Positions 52,552 through 63,431 of a DNA stretch of 64,000 nucleotides are shown piece by piece. Within the stretch, counting starts at the first letter, position 1, and the number at the start of each line of letters is the position of its first letter. Under the pieces are notes generated by a model. The model did not search any database. It was not told the DNA's origin and saw only the letters and a program-made list of their open reading frames with translations. Made by a program: the position numbers and the translations under genes. The stretch is from positions 434,001 to 498,000 of the forward strand of contig NZ_LR131273.1 in NCBI RefSeq assembly GCF_900631615.1. Reading direction: 5' to 3'. Source of the stretch: Tsukamurella paurometabola. Its GTDB lineage: Bacteria; Actinomycetota; Actinomycetes; Mycobacteriales; Mycobacteriaceae.

Positions 52552-53864
52552 CCCTCGCCCTCGGACCGCACGACCCGGTCGACCTCTCCGCCTTCGGCCG
52601 CGACCCGTGGTGGCTCATCCTGCTCAAGGCCGTGGCGATCTTCGCCTTCCTCGTACTGACCGTGCTCGCCGCGATCCTCATCGAGCGCAAGGTCATGGCG
52701 CGGATGCAGCACCGGTACGGGCCGAACCGGGTGGGTCCCTTCGGCATCCTGCAGTCCCTCGCGGACGGCATCAAGCTCGCGCTGAAGGAGGGCATCACGC
52801 CCGCGGGCGTCGACAAGCCGGTCTACCTGCTCGCGCCGATCATCGCCACCATCCCCGCCTTCATGGCGTTCGCCGTGATCCCCTTCGGACCGCAGGTCTC
52901 GGTGTTCGGGACGTGGACGCCGCTGCAGCTCACGGACCTTCCCGTGGCGGTGCTCTACATCCTGGCGATCACCAGCATCGGCGTGTACGGCATCGTGCTC
53001 GCCGGCTGGTCCTCCGGCTCGACCTACCCGCTGCTCGGCGGGCTGCGGTCCACGGCGCAGGTGATCAGCTACGAGGTGGCGATGGGCCTCTCGTTCGCCG
53101 CCGTCTTCCTGTACGCGGGCACCATGGCGACGTCGGGCATCGTCGCCCGGCAGGAGGGCACCTGGTACGTCTTCCTGTTGCTGCCCTCGTTCGTGGTCTA
53201 CGTGGTCTCCATGGTCGGTGAGACCAACCGCGCGCCGTTCGACCTCCCCGAGGCCGAGGGCGAACTGGTGGGCGGCTTCCACACCGAGTATAGCTCGCTG
53301 AAGTTCGCGATGTTCATGCTCGCGGAGTACGTGAACATGACCACGGTCTCCGCCCTGGCGACCACCCTGTTCCTCGGCGGCTGGCACGCGCCGTGGCCGC
53401 TGAACATGTGGGAGGGCGCCAATTCCGGTTGGTGGCCGGTGGTCTGGTTCGTGGGCAAGGTGTGGTGCTTCCTGTTCGCCTTCATCTGGCTGCGCACCAC
53501 CCTGCCGCGGCTGCGGTACGACCAGTTCATGCGCTTCGGCTGGCAGCTACTGATCCCCACGGCGCTGGCCTGGGTGCTCGTCGCCGGCGCGGTGCAGGCG
53601 TGGGCGCTCACCGGGCGCTCCACGACGGTGCTGGCCCCCGTCGTCTCACTGCTGTTCACCCTCGTCGTGCTCGCCGTCCTGGTGGCGCGGCACCGTCGCC
53701 AGAAGGCGCCCGATCCCGGCCCCGACCCCGAGACCTTCTCGATGCCCTTCGATCCCATGGCCGGCGGCTTCCCGGTGCCGCCCCTGCCGGGCCAGTACCT
53801 GTCCGAGCCCGCTCGGCGCGCCCTGCCGAGTGAGGCGGATGCGAAGGAGGCGTCCCATGGCTGA
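52548..53864 (+). CDS. nuoH: NADH-quinone oxidoreductase subunit H
   Basis: The 438-residue membrane subunit that forms the quinone chamber with NuoB/D. The first helix is followed by [19 protein letters not shown], and the acidic loop [18 protein letters not shown] is typical. A Pro-rich C-terminal tail of about 60 residues extends past the usual end, as in mycobacteria. Confidence 0.95.
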   Translation: MTLALGPHDPVDLSAFGRDPWWLILLKAVAIFAFLVLTVLAAILIERKVMARMQHRYGPNRVGPFGILQSLADGIKLALKEGITPAGVDKPVYLLAPIIATIPAFMAFAVIPFGPQVSVFGTWTPLQLTDLPVAVLYILAITSIGVYGIVLAGWSSGSTYPLLGGLRSTAQVISYEVAMGLSFAAVFLYAGTMATSGIVARQEGTWYVFLLLPSFVVYVVSMVGETNRAPFDLPEAEGELVGGFHTEYSSLKFAMFMLAEYVNMTTVSALATTLFLGGWHAPWPLNMWEGANSGWWPVVWFVGKVWCFLFAFIWLRTTLPRLRYDQFMRFGWQLLIPTALAWVLVAGAVQAWALTGRSTTVLAPVVSLLFTLVVLAVLVARHRRQKAPDPGPDPETFSMPFDPMAGGFPVPPLPGQYLSEPARRALPSEADAKEASHG

Positions 53865-54387
53865 TGCTGCATCGCCCCCACCCGGAGGCCACCCGCTCGG
53901 CCTCGCCGGGTTCGGCGTGACCCTGCGGACGATGTTCACCAAACCGGTCACCGAGAACTACCCGGAGGAGAAGGCACCCACCGCGGGCCGCTACCACGGG
54001 CGCCACCAGCTCAACCGCTACGCGGACGGCCTGGAGAAGTGCATCGGCTGCGAGTTGTGCGCGTGGAGCTGCCCCGCGGACGCGATCTACGTGGAGGGCG
54101 CCGACAACACCGAGGAGGAGCGGTACTCCCCCGGCGAGCGCTACGGCCGGACCTACCAGATCAACTACCTGCGGTGCATCGGCTGCGGCCTCTGTGTCGA
54201 GGCCTGCCCGACGCGCGCGCTGACGATGACCAACGACTACGAGATGGCCGACCGGGATCGCGGCGCGCTGATCTACGACAAGGACGACCTGCTGGCCCCC
54301 TTGCACGAGGGCGAGCAGCCGCCACCGCACGCCATGCGCGAGGGCCTCACGGCCGCGGACTACTACCGCGGGGCGGTGGACGAATGA
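53857..54387 (+). CDS. nuoI: NADH-quinone oxidoreductase subunit I
   Basis: A 176-residue ferredoxin-like subunit with two [4Fe-4S] clusters (N6a and N6b). The Cys sets are 62-65-68-72 and 107-110-113-117. GAAGGAGG precedes the ATG, which lies eight bases inside nuoH. Confidence 0.96.
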   Translation: MADAASPPPGGHPLGLAGFGVTLRTMFTKPVTENYPEEKAPTAGRYHGRHQLNRYADGLEKCIGCELCAWSCPADAIYVEGADNTEEERYSPGERYGRTYQINYLRCIGCGLCVEACPTRALTMTNDYEMADRDRGALIYDKDDLLAPLHEGEQPPPHAMREGLTAADYYRGAVDE

Positions 54388-55169
54388 CGGGCGAGGAGTG
54401 GGCGTTCTGGATCGTCGCGGTACCCGCGGTCGTCTTCGCGCTGGGCGTCGTGCTGGCCTCCAAGGCCGTCTACTCGGCGCTGTGCCTGGCCGCCACCATG
54501 ATCCTGTTGGCGGTCGCCTACATCGCCCAGGGCGCGACCTTCCTGGGTGTCGTCCAGATCGTGGTCTACACCGGCGCGGTGATGATGCTGTTCCTGTTCG
54601 TCGTCATGCTCGTGGGCGTCGACTCCTCCGACTCGCTCGTGGAGACCCTGCGCGGGCACCGGGTGGCCGCCGCCGTCGCGGGGCTCGGCTTCGGCATGCT
54701 GCTCATCGGCCTCGTCGCCCGGGCCTCGGTACGGGACGCCGGGGCCGCGCAGGGGGCGCCCCCGGGCGAGTACCCGCCGAACTCCGTGGAGGCGTTGGCC
54801 GACACCGTCTTCGTGCGCTACCTCTGGGCGTTCGAACTCACCGCCGCGCTGCTCATCACGGCCACGCTGGGCGCGATGATCCTGGCGCACCGGGAGAAGC
54901 TCACCACCGCGCTCAGTCAGCGCGAGCAGTCGATCCGCCGGTTCCGCGAGGGCCGCCGGGCCACGCCGTTGCCCAACCCCGGTGTGTACGCGCTGGGCAA
55001 CGCCGTCGACCTGCCGGCCCGACTGCCCGACGGTTCGCCTGCCCTCGACTCCGTCAACCACACGCTCACGCCGCGCGCGCCCGGCGAACGCCGCGCCCTG
55101 CCCGACCGCGCCGCGTCGCTCGACGACGAGGTCCCGCACGTGCTCCGCGACGAGGAGGTGTCTCCGTGA
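54384..55169 (+). CDS. nuoJ: NADH-quinone oxidoreductase subunit J
   Basis: A 261-residue membrane subunit. Five helices occupy the first 170 residues, with the pi-bulge helix [22 protein letters not shown] soluble tail of about 90 residues is the long actinobacterial form. It overlaps nuoI and nuoK. Confidence 0.93.
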   Translation: MTGEEWAFWIVAVPAVVFALGVVLASKAVYSALCLAATMILLAVAYIAQGATFLGVVQIVVYTGAVMMLFLFVVMLVGVDSSDSLVETLRGHRVAAAVAGLGFGMLLIGLVARASVRDAGAAQGAPPGEYPPNSVEALADTVFVRYLWAFELTAALLITATLGAMILAHREKLTTALSQREQSIRRFREGRRATPLPNPGVYALGNAVDLPARLPDGSPALDSVNHTLTPRAPGERRALPDRAASLDDEVPHVLRDEEVSP

Positions 55170-55465
55170 ACCCGCATCTCTACCTGTACCTGGCCGCGCT
55201 GCTGTTCGCGATCGGCGCGGCCGGGGTGCTGCTGCGCCGCAACGCCATCGTCGTGTTCATGTGCGTGGAGCTCATGCTCAACGCCGCCAACCTGGCGCTG
55301 GTCACCGCGGGCCGCATGCACGCGGTGCCCCACGGCCAGGTACTCGCCTTCTTCACGATGGTCGTGGCCGCCGCCGAGGTGGTGGTGGGCCTCGCGATCA
55401 TCATCGCCATCTTCCGGGTCCGCAAGTCCGTGTCGGTCGACGAGCCGCACCTGTTGAGGCGGTGA
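55166..55465 (+). CDS. nuoK: NADH-quinone oxidoreductase subunit K
   Basis: A 99-residue, three-helix antiporter-associated subunit. Two buried Glu lie in [14 protein letters not shown] and [16 protein letters not shown] start; GAGGAGG upstream. Confidence 0.96.
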   Translation: MNPHLYLYLAALLFAIGAAGVLLRRNAIVVFMCVELMLNAANLALVTAGRMHAVPHGQVLAFFTMVVAAAEVVVGLAIIIAIFRVRKSVSVDEPHLLRR

Positions 55466-55468
55466 CCG

Positions 55469-57346
55469 GTGACCGTACTCCTCGCGGCTCTGCCGCTGAT
55501 CCCCCTCGCCGGAGCGGCGGTCCTGCTGCTCGGCGGGCGCCGCACGAACGCCTGGGGGCACCTGGTGGGGACCGCCGTCGCTGCGCTGTCCTTCGTGGTC
55601 GCGGCCATCGCCTTCGGCCTGCTCCTGGCCCGCGATCCGGCGGACCGGTCCGTGGGCACCGTTCTCTATCATTGGTTCTCGGGCGGAGACCTGTCGGTCG
55701 ACCTCGCGTTCCGGCTGGACCAGCTGTCGGTGTGCTTCACGCTCCTCATCACGGGCGTGGGCACCCTGATCCACATCTACTCGATCGGATACATGGCGAG
55801 CGATCCGGGACGACGACGGTTCTTCGGGTACCTCAACCTGTTCCTCGGCGCGATGCTGGTGCTGGTGCTGGCGGACGGCCTCGTGGTGCTCTATCTGGGC
55901 TGGGAGGGCGTGGGCCTCGCCTCGTACCTTCTCATCGGCTTCTGGCAGCACAAGCCCTCGGCGGCGACGGCGGCGCGGAAGGCCTTCATCGTCAACCGCG
56001 TGGGCGACATGGGACTCGCCCTGGCGGTCGCCGTGACCCTGACGACCTTCGGCACCACCACCTTCGGCGAGTTCCTGCCGCGCGCGGGTGAGGCCGGCGA
56101 GGGCGCGCTCACCTGGCTCGGGCTGCTCCTGCTGCTCGCCGCGTGTGCCAAGTCGGCGCAGGTTCCGCTGCAGAGCTGGCTCGGGGACGCGATGGAGGGC
56201 CCCACGCCCGTCTCCGCGCTCATCCACGCCGCGACGATGGTCACCGCGGGCGTCTACCTCATCGTGCGCACCGGCCCCGTCTTCGAGGCCGCTCCCGTGG
56301 CGCAGGGTTTCGTACTCGCCGTCGGCGCGGTGACGCTGCTCTTCGGTGCCGTCATCGGCTGCGCGAAGGACGACATCAAGAAGGCCCTCGCCGCGTCGAC
56401 GATGAGCCAGATCGGCTACATGGTGCTCGCCGCCGGCCTCGGCCCCGCGGGCTACGCCCTGGCCATCGCGCACCTGCTGGCGCACGGCTGCTTCAAAGCA
56501 GGGCTGTTCCTCGGGGCGGGCTCGGTCATGCACGGGATGAACGACGAGACGGACATGCGCCGGTACGGCGGCCTGGCGAAGGTCATGCCGGTCACCGCGG
56601 TCACCTTCGGCCTCGGCTACCTCGCGATCATCGGCGTCCCGCCGCTGTCGGGCTTCTTCACCAAGGACGGAATCATCGAGGCGGCGCTGGGCCGCGGCGG
56701 CTTCTGGGGCGTCGTGCTGGGCGGCGCCGCGATCCTCGGCGCGGGGATCACCGGCTTCTACATGACGAGGGTGATGGTGCTGACCTTCTACGGCGAGCCC
56801 CGCTGGCGCGCGGGCACGCATCCCCATGAGTCGCCGAGCGTGATGACGGCGCCCATGATCGTGCTGGCGCTGGGCAGCGTCGGTGCGGGCGCGCTGCTCG
56901 TGCTCGGCGGCACGCTCTCCGACTTCCTCTCCCCCGCCGTCGGATCCGCACCCGAGGCGCACCACGCGATCCCCGCGTGGGCGGTCACCCTGCTGGTCCT
57001 CGGCGCGGTCGCGATCGGCGTCGCGGTAGCGGTCCGCCTGACGCGGACGGTGCCCGTCGAGGCACCGACGGCCGTGAGCCCCCTGACCCGCGCGGCCCGC
57101 CAGGACCTGTACGGCGACGCCCTCAACGAGGCCGTCTTCATGCGTCCGGGCCAGGCCGCCACCGAAGCGCTGCTCATCGCCGAGCGCAGGGGCATCGACG
57201 GCGCGGTCGACGCGATCCCCGCGGGCGTGCACCTCGGATCCCTCCTCCTGCGCCGCTCGCAGACGGGGTACGCGCGGAGCTATGCGCTGACCATGCTGGC
57301 CGGGACGGCGGTGCTCATCGGCGCCGCGGCGGTGTGGCTCTCATGA
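55469..57346 (+). CDS. nuoL: NADH-quinone oxidoreductase subunit L
   Basis: The 625-residue distal antiporter-like subunit with about 16 helices and a long lateral helix at the C-terminus. Proton-path motifs include [39 protein letters not shown] and [20 protein letters not shown] start three bases after the nuoK stop. Confidence 0.96.
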   Translation: MTVLLAALPLIPLAGAAVLLLGGRRTNAWGHLVGTAVAALSFVVAAIAFGLLLARDPADRSVGTVLYHWFSGGDLSVDLAFRLDQLSVCFTLLITGVGTLIHIYSIGYMASDPGRRRFFGYLNLFLGAMLVLVLADGLVVLYLGWEGVGLASYLLIGFWQHKPSAATAARKAFIVNRVGDMGLALAVAVTLTTFGTTTFGEFLPRAGEAGEGALTWLGLLLLLAACAKSAQVPLQSWLGDAMEGPTPVSALIHAATMVTAGVYLIVRTGPVFEAAPVAQGFVLAVGAVTLLFGAVIGCAKDDIKKALAASTMSQIGYMVLAAGLGPAGYALAIAHLLAHGCFKAGLFLGAGSVMHGMNDETDMRRYGGLAKVMPVTAVTFGLGYLAIIGVPPLSGFFTKDGIIEAALGRGGFWGVVLGGAAILGAGITGFYMTRVMVLTFYGEPRWRAGTHPHESPSVMTAPMIVLALGSVGAGALLVLGGTLSDFLSPAVGSAPEAHHAIPAWAVTLLVLGAVAIGVAVAVRLTRTVPVEAPTAVSPLTRAARQDLYGDALNEAVFMRPGQAATEALLIAERRGIDGAVDAIPAGVHLGSLLLRRSQTGYARSYALTMLAGTAVLIGAAAVWLS

Positions 57347-58857
57347 GCGGGCCGTGGCTGACGCTGCTGTGGGCGGCGCCCGCGGTCGGCGGCGTCGCCG
57401 CCGCTGCGGCGCCTCGCGCGGCGCGGTGGATCGGGCTGGCGGCGTCACTCGTCGCGCTGGTGATCGGCGTCGCGCTGGCGTTCGCGTTCGACACCGCCGG
57501 CGGCTTCCAGTTCGTCGAATCACACTCGTGGATACCGTCGTTCGGCGCCGGCTACCGCCTGGGGCTCGACGGGACCGGTCTGGTCCTGGTACTGCTGACC
57601 ACCGCGCTGCTGCCCGTCCTCCTGCTCGCCGCGTGGCGCGAGACCTCCCCGCAGAGCGAGCGGGCCGGCACCTATGTCGCGCTCACGCTGGCGGTCGAGG
57701 CGATGGTGCTGGTCAGCTTCGTCGCCACCGACGTGCTGCTGTTCTACCTCGTCTTCGAGGCGATGCTGATCCCGCTGTACTTCCTGCTCGCCGGATTCGG
57801 CGGCACCGGAAGCGAACCCGGCGTCCGCATCCGTGCCGCGGTGAAGTTCCTGCTCTACAACCTGGCGGGCGGGCTCGTCATGCTCGCGGCGATGGTCGGG
57901 CTGTACGCCGCGTCCGGCACCTTCGACCTGCGGGCCCTGCTCGACGGTGCGCGGCCCGGCCCCGGGATCGCGCAGGACCTGATGTTCCTGGGCTTCCTCT
58001 TCGCCTTCGCGGTGAAGGCGCCACTGTGGCCGCTGCACACCTGGCTGCCCGGCGCGGCGGTGCAGACGAATCCGCCGACCGCCGTGCTGATGATGGCGAT
58101 CGTCGACAAGGTGGGCACCTTCGCCATGCTGCGCTACTGCCTCACCCTGTTCCCCGACGCCGCCGCCCGAATCGCTCCGTGGGTGGCGGCGCTGGCGGTG
58201 ATCGGGATCGTCTACGGCGCGATCCTCGCGATCGGGCAGTCCGACGTGATGTCGCTCATCGCGTACACGTCCATCAGCCACTTCGGCTTCATCATCCTCG
58301 GCGTGTTCGCGCGCACCGGCGACTCGCAGGCCGGCTCGGTGCTCTACATGGTGAACCACGGCGTGGCGACGGCCGCGCTGTTCCTCACCGCCGGGGTGCT
58401 GGTGGCGCGTCGCGGGAGCCGCAGGGTCGCCGACTTCGGCGGCGTCTGGTCCCGCGCGCCGAAGCTGGGCGCGATCTTCCTCATCGCCGGCCTCGCCACG
58501 CTCTCCCTGCCCGGCCTCGGCCCGTTCGTGTCCGAGCTGCTGGTCGTGGTCGGCACCTACCCGCGGTGGGCGCTCGCCGCGGTCGTCTCCGTCCTCGCAC
58601 TGGTGCTGTCGGCGATGTACGTGCTGTGGACCTACCAGCGCATGTTCACCGGCCCCGCGCCGGAAGCCGTGGAGCGCACCTTCGGTGCCGGGAGCGCGGC
58701 GAGCGGGCCGGATGCTTCCGGCGATGCCCGGCCGCGCGAACTGCTCGTGCTGGTCCCGCTGGTCGTCGCGCTGTTCCTGCTGGGCTTCTTCCCCGGCCCC
58801 GCGCTGGACGCGATCAACCCGTCGGTCTCACCCACGGTCGCGGAGGTCGCCCGATGA
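57343..58857 (+). CDS. nuoM: NADH-quinone oxidoreductase subunit M
   Basis: A 504-residue antiporter-like subunit with 14 helices. The conserved Glu in [15 protein letters not shown] and Lys in [19 protein letters not shown] mark the proton channel. It overlaps nuoL and nuoN by four bases each. Confidence 0.96.
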   Translation: MSGPWLTLLWAAPAVGGVAAAAAPRAARWIGLAASLVALVIGVALAFAFDTAGGFQFVESHSWIPSFGAGYRLGLDGTGLVLVLLTTALLPVLLLAAWRETSPQSERAGTYVALTLAVEAMVLVSFVATDVLLFYLVFEAMLIPLYFLLAGFGGTGSEPGVRIRAAVKFLLYNLAGGLVMLAAMVGLYAASGTFDLRALLDGARPGPGIAQDLMFLGFLFAFAVKAPLWPLHTWLPGAAVQTNPPTAVLMMAIVDKVGTFAMLRYCLTLFPDAAARIAPWVAALAVIGIVYGAILAIGQSDVMSLIAYTSISHFGFIILGVFARTGDSQAGSVLYMVNHGVATAALFLTAGVLVARRGSRRVADFGGVWSRAPKLGAIFLIAGLATLSLPGLGPFVSELLVVVGTYPRWALAAVVSVLALVLSAMYVLWTYQRMFTGPAPEAVERTFGAGSAASGPDASGDARPRELLVLVPLVVALFLLGFFPGPALDAINPSVSPTVAEVAR

Positions 58858-60335
58858 ACCCGCAACCACTCGGCCCGCTCGCTGCGCTCCCGGCGCCGTC
58901 GATCGAGTACTCGCAGATCGCCCCGGCCATCATCGTCTTCACGGCGGCGATCATCGGCGTGCTCGTCGAGTCCTTCGCGCCCGCCGGCGTCCGCGCGCGG
59001 GTGCACGCGGTGCTCGGCGGTGGCGCCGTCGGGGTGGCGCTGCTCGCGGTGGCGCTGCTCGCGGACGCCGGAGCGCGCCCGCGGGCCGTCCTCGCCGGGT
59101 CGGTCGCCGACGACGGGCTCTCCCTCGCGCTGCAGGGTCTGCTGCTGGTGTCCACGCTGCCCGCGCTGGCGCTCATGGTGGCGCGGTACGACTCTCTGAC
59201 GCACACCGAGGCGGTGCCACTGACGCTGTTCGCGCTCGGCGGCATGCTTGCCTTCGTCTCCGCGCAAGACTGGCTGACGGTGTTCGTCGCACTCGAGGTG
59301 TTCTCGCTGCCGCTGTACCTCCTGTGCGCGCTCGCGAAACGGCGCGGCCTGCTGCCGCTCGAGGCGGCGCTGAAGTACTTCCTGCTGGGGGCGTTCAGCT
59401 CGGCGATCCTGCTGTTCGGCGTCGCCCTCCGGTTCGCCGCGACGGGATCGACGGCGATCACGGCGGTGCCGCAGGACGCGACGTTCGGCACGCTCGGCGC
59501 GGCACTGATCGGTGTGGGGCTGCTGTTCAAAGTCGGTGCGGTGCCCTTCCATTCGTGGGTCCCCGACGTCTATCAAGGCGCACCGACCCCGGTCACCGCG
59601 TTCATGGCGGCGGCCACCAAGATCGCCGCGTTCGGCGTGATCGTGCGGCTCACCCTGGTCGCGTTCCGGGACGTGCCCTGGCGGCCGGTGATCGCCGCGG
59701 TCGCCGTGGTCACCGTCGTCGTGGGGTCGGTCATCGCGGTGACCCAGTCGGACGTCAAGCGCCTGCTCGCCTACTCCGCGATCGCGCACACGGGCTTCCT
59801 GCTCATCGGCGTCTTCGCCGGGACCGTCCGGGGGACGGGCGCGGTCTGCTTCTACCTCGGGGTCTACGGGATCAGCACCGTCGGCGCCTTCGCCGTCGCC
59901 GCCGCCGTCCGGGAGACGCGGCCCGACGGGACGACCGCGGAGGTGGCGGAGCTGGATCGGTGGGCGGGGCTCGGGCGGTCGCGCCCGTTGCTCGCGGGGG
60001 CCATGGCGTTGTTCCTGCTGTCGTTCGCCGGCATACCGCTGACCGCCGGGTTCGTCGGCAAGTTCGCGGTCTTCGCGGCGGCGGCGCAGCGGGGCGGTGG
60101 GTGGCTCGTGGTCGTCGGCGTGCTGGCGAGCGCGCTGGCCGCGGTCTTCTACATCCGCGTGCTGATGACCATGTACTTCGCTCCGGCCCACGAGTTCGCG
60201 CCGGACGTGCCGCGGGTGGACCCGCTCACCGGCTTCGCGATCGTCCTGGGCGTGGCGGCGGTGGTCGCGCTCGGGATCCTCCCCCAGCCGTTGTTGGACC
60301 TGTTCGCCGATCTCACGGTGTTCACGGGCCGATAA
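58854..60335 (+). CDS. nuoN: NADH-quinone oxidoreductase subunit N
   Basis: A 493-residue antiporter-like subunit, last gene of the operon. Key stretches are FVALEVFSLPLYLLCALAKR, KVGAVPFHSWVPDVYQGAPTP and SDVKRLLAYSAIAHTGF. No clear terminator follows; the next gene has its own -10 box 15 bases later. Confidence 0.96.
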   Translation: MNPQPLGPLAALPAPSIEYSQIAPAIIVFTAAIIGVLVESFAPAGVRARVHAVLGGGAVGVALLAVALLADAGARPRAVLAGSVADDGLSLALQGLLLVSTLPALALMVARYDSLTHTEAVPLTLFALGGMLAFVSAQDWLTVFVALEVFSLPLYLLCALAKRRGLLPLEAALKYFLLGAFSSAILLFGVALRFAATGSTAITAVPQDATFGTLGAALIGVGLLFKVGAVPFHSWVPDVYQGAPTPVTAFMAAATKIAAFGVIVRLTLVAFRDVPWRPVIAAVAVVTVVVGSVIAVTQSDVKRLLAYSAIAHTGFLLIGVFAGTVRGTGAVCFYLGVYGISTVGAFAVAAAVRETRPDGTTAEVAELDRWAGLGRSRPLLAGAMALFLLSFAGIPLTAGFVGKFAVFAAAAQRGGGWLVVVGVLASALAAVFYIRVLMTMYFAPAHEFAPDVPRVDPLTGFAIVLGVAAVVALGILPQPLLDLFADLTVFTGR

Positions 60336-60350
60336 GTAGAATCGGCACCC

Positions 60351-60674
60351 ATGAGTGACAAGCCGCTTCCGTTCAGCAACGGCCTGCAGTTGAAGTCCAT
60401 GGGCGCAGTCCTGCTGCTGGTGCTCGGCGTGCTGATCTGGCGGCTGACCGACGCGACCACGACCACGGCGCGCGTGCTGTACGTCGCGGCCATCGTCTTC
60501 GAGGTGCTGTTCTTCGTCGGCCTGATCTTCGCGAGCCGGTTCATCAAGAAGCAGCACGACAAGGCGGAGGCGGCGTACCGCGCGCAGATCGCCGCGCAGG
60601 CCGATGCCGCGCGCAAGCCGTCGGACGCCCCCGGCGACGACGGTGCCGTGCCCGGCCCGACGGACGCGTCGTGA
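60351..60674 (+). CDS. Two-helix membrane protein of unknown function
   Basis: A 107-residue protein with two hydrophobic helices (SMGAVLLLVLGVLIWRLT and VLYVAAIVFEVLFFVGLIFA) and an Ala/Asp/Pro-rich tail. TAGAAT lies eight bases before the ATG, a leaderless promoter. Its stop overlaps the GTG of the TetR gene, so the two are co-transcribed. Confidence 0.72.
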   Translation: MSDKPLPFSNGLQLKSMGAVLLLVLGVLIWRLTDATTTTARVLYVAAIVFEVLFFVGLIFASRFIKKQHDKAEAAYRAQIAAQADAARKPSDAPGDDGAVPGPTDAS

Positions 60675-61357
60675 CCTCCTCCGCCAAGGCGAACCGCGCC
60701 GCGCCGGCGCGGAAGCGGATGACCGCGGCCGAGCGCCGGAACCAACTGGTCGACACGGCGCGGTCGGTGTTCGCCGATCGCGGCTACGAGGCGGCCACCA
60801 TCGAGGAGGTCGCGGCGAAGGCCGGCGTCTCGAAGCCCGTCGTCTACGAGCACTTCGGCGGCAAGGAGGGCCTGTACGCGGTGGTCGTGGACCGCGAGAT
60901 GGAGATGGTCCTCGAGGTGTTCTCCCGCGCGATGCGCGAGGACCGGTCGAAGACGCGCATCGAGCAGATCGCGCTCGCCCTGCTCACCTACGTCGAAGAG
61001 CGGGCCGACGGCTTCCGGATCCTGACCCGCAACAGCTCCGTCGAGCACTCGGGCGGGTACTCCACGCTGCTCAACGACCTCGTCGGACAGGTGGAGAACC
61101 ACCTCGAGGGCGAGTTCGAGCGCAAGAACCTCGATCCGGAGCTCGCCCCGCTGTACGCGCAGGCCCTGGTCGGCATGGTCGCCATGACGGCGCAGTGGTG
61201 GCTGGAGGTACGCACTCCGCCCAAGGAGGCCGTCGCCGCGCACATCGTGAACCTCTCCTGGTACGGCCTCATCGGCCTCAAGGAGAACCCCGTCGCCATC
61301 GAGCCGAGCCGGCTGGGCGGGCCCGACGGCACCGTCGAACCCGCCCCCGGGGACTGA
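60671..61357 (+). CDS. TetR-family regulator
   Basis: A 228-residue repressor. The N-terminal HTH reads IEEVAAKAGVSKPVVYEHFGGKEGLYAVVV, with family-typical helices before it (RRNQLVDTARSVFADRGYEAATI). The ligand domain is unremarkable and ends with WYGLIGLKENP. It is translationally coupled to the small membrane gene and abuts the lipase gene end to end. The target is unknown. Confidence 0.85.
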   Translation: MTSSAKANRAAPARKRMTAAERRNQLVDTARSVFADRGYEAATIEEVAAKAGVSKPVVYEHFGGKEGLYAVVVDREMEMVLEVFSRAMREDRSKTRIEQIALALLTYVEERADGFRILTRNSSVEHSGGYSTLLNDLVGQVENHLEGEFERKNLDPELAPLYAQALVGMVAMTAQWWLEVRTPPKEAVAAHIVNLSWYGLIGLKENPVAIEPSRLGGPDGTVEPAPGD

Positions 61358-62788
61358 CTACCGGGGTCCCGCCCCGATCGGCGCGCCGACCAGCGAGGCG
61401 AGGACGGTACCGATGGCCTGCCCGAAGGTGCCGATCGCCGCGGGCTCGAGGCCGCTACTGAAGACGGTGCGGATGTCGCAGCCCGACGGTGCCGGCCCGG
61501 TCGAGTTCATGCGCTGCTTGAGCCAGTCGAACGCGCCGCCCGCGCCGGTCACCACGACGGTCCCGTGGGTGGTCATGAGCTGTTTGACCGGGTTGGGCGG
61601 GAAGTCCTCGCGGCGGTAGGTCACGGACGCGCCGCCGGCGCAGTACGAGTTCACCAGTTTGTCTGTTCCGGTGATCGGCGCGACCTCCTCGGTGACGCCG
61701 TTGTAGACGTACGCGGGCACCGTCGGGATGCGGCCGCTGATGCCGCGCTCGCGAATGGTCTTGGCGATGATCGGGATGCGCAGCACCTCGTCGACCGGCT
61801 TGGTGAGCAGGCGGTTGTAGTCGAACCACAGGTTGGCGACGACGTTCTGCGGCATGCAGTGCCGACGGGTCTCGTTCACGCGCGCCCGCCCCTCGGGCGT
61901 GAGCACCCCGTCGAGGGCCACGCGAAACTCCTCGGAGTCCTTGCCGAGCGCGGAGAGCGCCAGCGGAATGAGGCCCGCGAGCAGCGAGGTGTTCACGGCC
62001 TTGAGCGACGCGGCGAGGTCCCGCTCGGGCGCGCCGAACGCGGCGCCGCGGATGTTGAGCTCCGGCGCGTAGGTCGGGTGCTCCTCGATGGTCCAGCTGC
62101 TGGCGATCGCGCCACCGGAGTAACCCCACAGGGTCACCGGGGTCTTCTCGTTCATCCCGAGGCGGGAGAAGTTCTCCACCGCGCGGATGCCGTCGAGCAC
62201 GGCCCAGCCCGGCTGGCGCGGCGTGAGGAAGCGGTCGTCACCGCCGCCGTGGTCGGGCATCGCCACCGCCCAGCCCTCCTGCACGCCGAGGCCGGCGAAG
62301 AGCAACTCGGCGCCGGGCATGCCGAAGGTGAGCGGCCCCTCCTTGGCGGCGAGGTCGATGGGACCGCCCTTGGTCGTCGCGTACGAGGCCTGGCAGATCC
62401 GCAGCGTGGAGTCGGCGGCCGCCTGATAGGAGAGCAGCTTCGTGGGCTTCTTGCCGCGCGGCACCATCACCGTGGTCACGCTGAGGTCGGGCTCGCCGGT
62501 CATTCCCGTCGTGCGGTAGGCGAGCTGCCAGGCGTCCACGTTGAGCGGCATCACCTGCAGCGACCGGATCGACGTCGTGCGGGTGCGCACGATCTCGCCG
62601 GGCTTGAGCGATGCGAGGTTCGCGGGCCGGTCGTAGAAGGCGTCGGCGGGCGGAGCCGGCTCGACGATGGGCGGCAGCGCCCGGGCGCTCGGAGCGGTCA
62701 CGACGCCCACGGCGATCACGAGGACGGCCCCGAGCAGCGCGGCGAGCGCCCGCGACCCCATCCGGAACGCTGATGTTTCATTCACCAT
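61358..62788 (-). CDS. Secreted lipase, LIP family (alpha/beta hydrolase)
   Basis: A 476-residue exported esterase. A signal peptide ends near ARA-LPP (about residue 42). The nucleophile Ser is in GYSGG, and the family stretches AVAMPDHGGGDDRFL and ENFSRLG support LIP, whose model is Candida lipase A. Likely substrates are triacylglycerols or wax-like esters. The ATG at 62788 is chosen because TAAATT lies eight bases upstream (leaderless). GTGAC-N4-GTCAC at 62805-62818 sits between the promoter boxes as a possible operator. Confidence 0.85.
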   Translation of the reverse strand: MVNETSAFRMGSRALAALLGAVLVIAVGVVTAPSARALPPIVEPAPPADAFYDRPANLASLKPGEIVRTRTTSIRSLQVMPLNVDAWQLAYRTTGMTGEPDLSVTTVMVPRGKKPTKLLSYQAAADSTLRICQASYATTKGGPIDLAAKEGPLTFGMPGAELLFAGLGVQEGWAVAMPDHGGGDDRFLTPRQPGWAVLDGIRAVENFSRLGMNEKTPVTLWGYSGGAIASSWTIEEHPTYAPELNIRGAAFGAPERDLAASLKAVNTSLLAGLIPLALSALGKDSEEFRVALDGVLTPEGRARVNETRRHCMPQNVVANLWFDYNRLLTKPVDEVLRIPIIAKTIRERGISGRIPTVPAYVYNGVTEEVAPITGTDKLVNSYCAGGASVTYRREDFPPNPVKQLMTTHGTVVVTGAGGAFDWLKQRMNSTGPAPSGCDIRTVFSSGLEPAAIGTFGQAIGTVLASLVGAPIGAGPR

Positions 62789-62804
62789 GAGCAAGGAATT
62801 TAAA

Positions 62805-62818
62805 GTGACCCGCGTCAC
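62805..62818. promoter_or_regulatory. Inverted repeat GTGACCCGCGTCAC in the lipase promoter
   Basis: Five-base arms around a four-base centre lie just upstream of the -10 box TAAATT (62802-62797, minus strand). A repressor bound here would block the lipase promoter. Confidence 0.45.
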
Positions 62819-62975
62819 CTGTCAAGACCTGCGGCGACCGGGCTCACACATGATCGGCGACTGGGGCTCGCGCTCGCGGGACGCCCCTAGCGGGACGGCC
62901 GCCTCCCCAGGTCCATGGACGTGGGGAATGCACGACACGCGAGGGCGGTGCATGCCCCGCTAGGGACGGCCGGGG

Positions 62976-63362
62976 TCAGTGCAGGAACCCCAGCACGACC
63001 GCGACGAGTGCCAGCTTGAGCAGCCAGTCGCCGGCGTGGATCGCGGCGGTCTGCCACGGGACGCGCTCCCAGATGATCGAGCCCGTGAGCAGGACCACCG
63101 GGAACGCGACCCACAGCACCAGGGCGAGCGCGAGGGAGCTCGGAAGCGCGAGCAGCGCTGACCGCTCGGCGATCCACGCGAAGCCGGCGGCGACCACCGC
63201 GGTGCGGACCAACTCCGCCACGACCTTGGCGGGCCCCGGCGTGCCGCGGTCGAGCGCGCGGTCGCCGAGCGCGCGCTGCTCGACCGGCGAGAGGAGCACG
63301 TAGTAGACCGAGCTCAGAACGAATGCCGCAAGGGCGGCGACGGCGATACCTGCGACGATCAT
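62976..63362 (-). CDS. DUF1761 membrane protein
   Basis: A 128-residue protein with four hydrophobic helices, typical of DUF1761. Stretches are LSSVYYVLLSP near the start, SIIWERVPWQTAAIHAGDWLLKL near the end. It is divergent from a TetR gene and shares a control region with AGTACT palindromes, so it is probably that regulator's target. Confidence 0.78.
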   Translation of the reverse strand: MIVAGIAVAALAAFVLSSVYYVLLSPVEQRALGDRALDRGTPGPAKVVAELVRTAVVAAGFAWIAERSALLALPSSLALALVLWVAFPVVLLTGSIIWERVPWQTAAIHAGDWLLKLALVAVVLGFLH

Positions 63363-63376
63363 GACGTCCTCCTTTT

Positions 63377-63423
63377 AGTACTAATGAGTACTCTACGTCC
63401 GAGCCTCAGTACTGTCCAGTACT
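63377..63423. promoter_or_regulatory. Two AGTACT-N4-AGTACT operators between the DUF1761 and TetR genes
   Basis: AGTACT occurs at 63377, 63387, 63408 and 63418, that is two pairs whose centres are 31 bases (three DNA turns) apart. Each pair is palindromic in its arms. The right pair overlaps TACTAT, the likely -10 box of the TetR gene, and the left pair lies next to the DUF1761 start. Autorepression plus control of the divergent gene is expected. Confidence 0.7.
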
Positions 63424-63431
63424 ATTTCGGC

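Noticed and set aside
62885-62965. CCCTAGCGGG/CCCGCTAGGG inverted repeat between the lipase and DUF1761 genes
   Set aside because: The ten-base arms are 61 bases apart in very GC-rich DNA with no T-tract or promoter relation; chance is a fair explanation.
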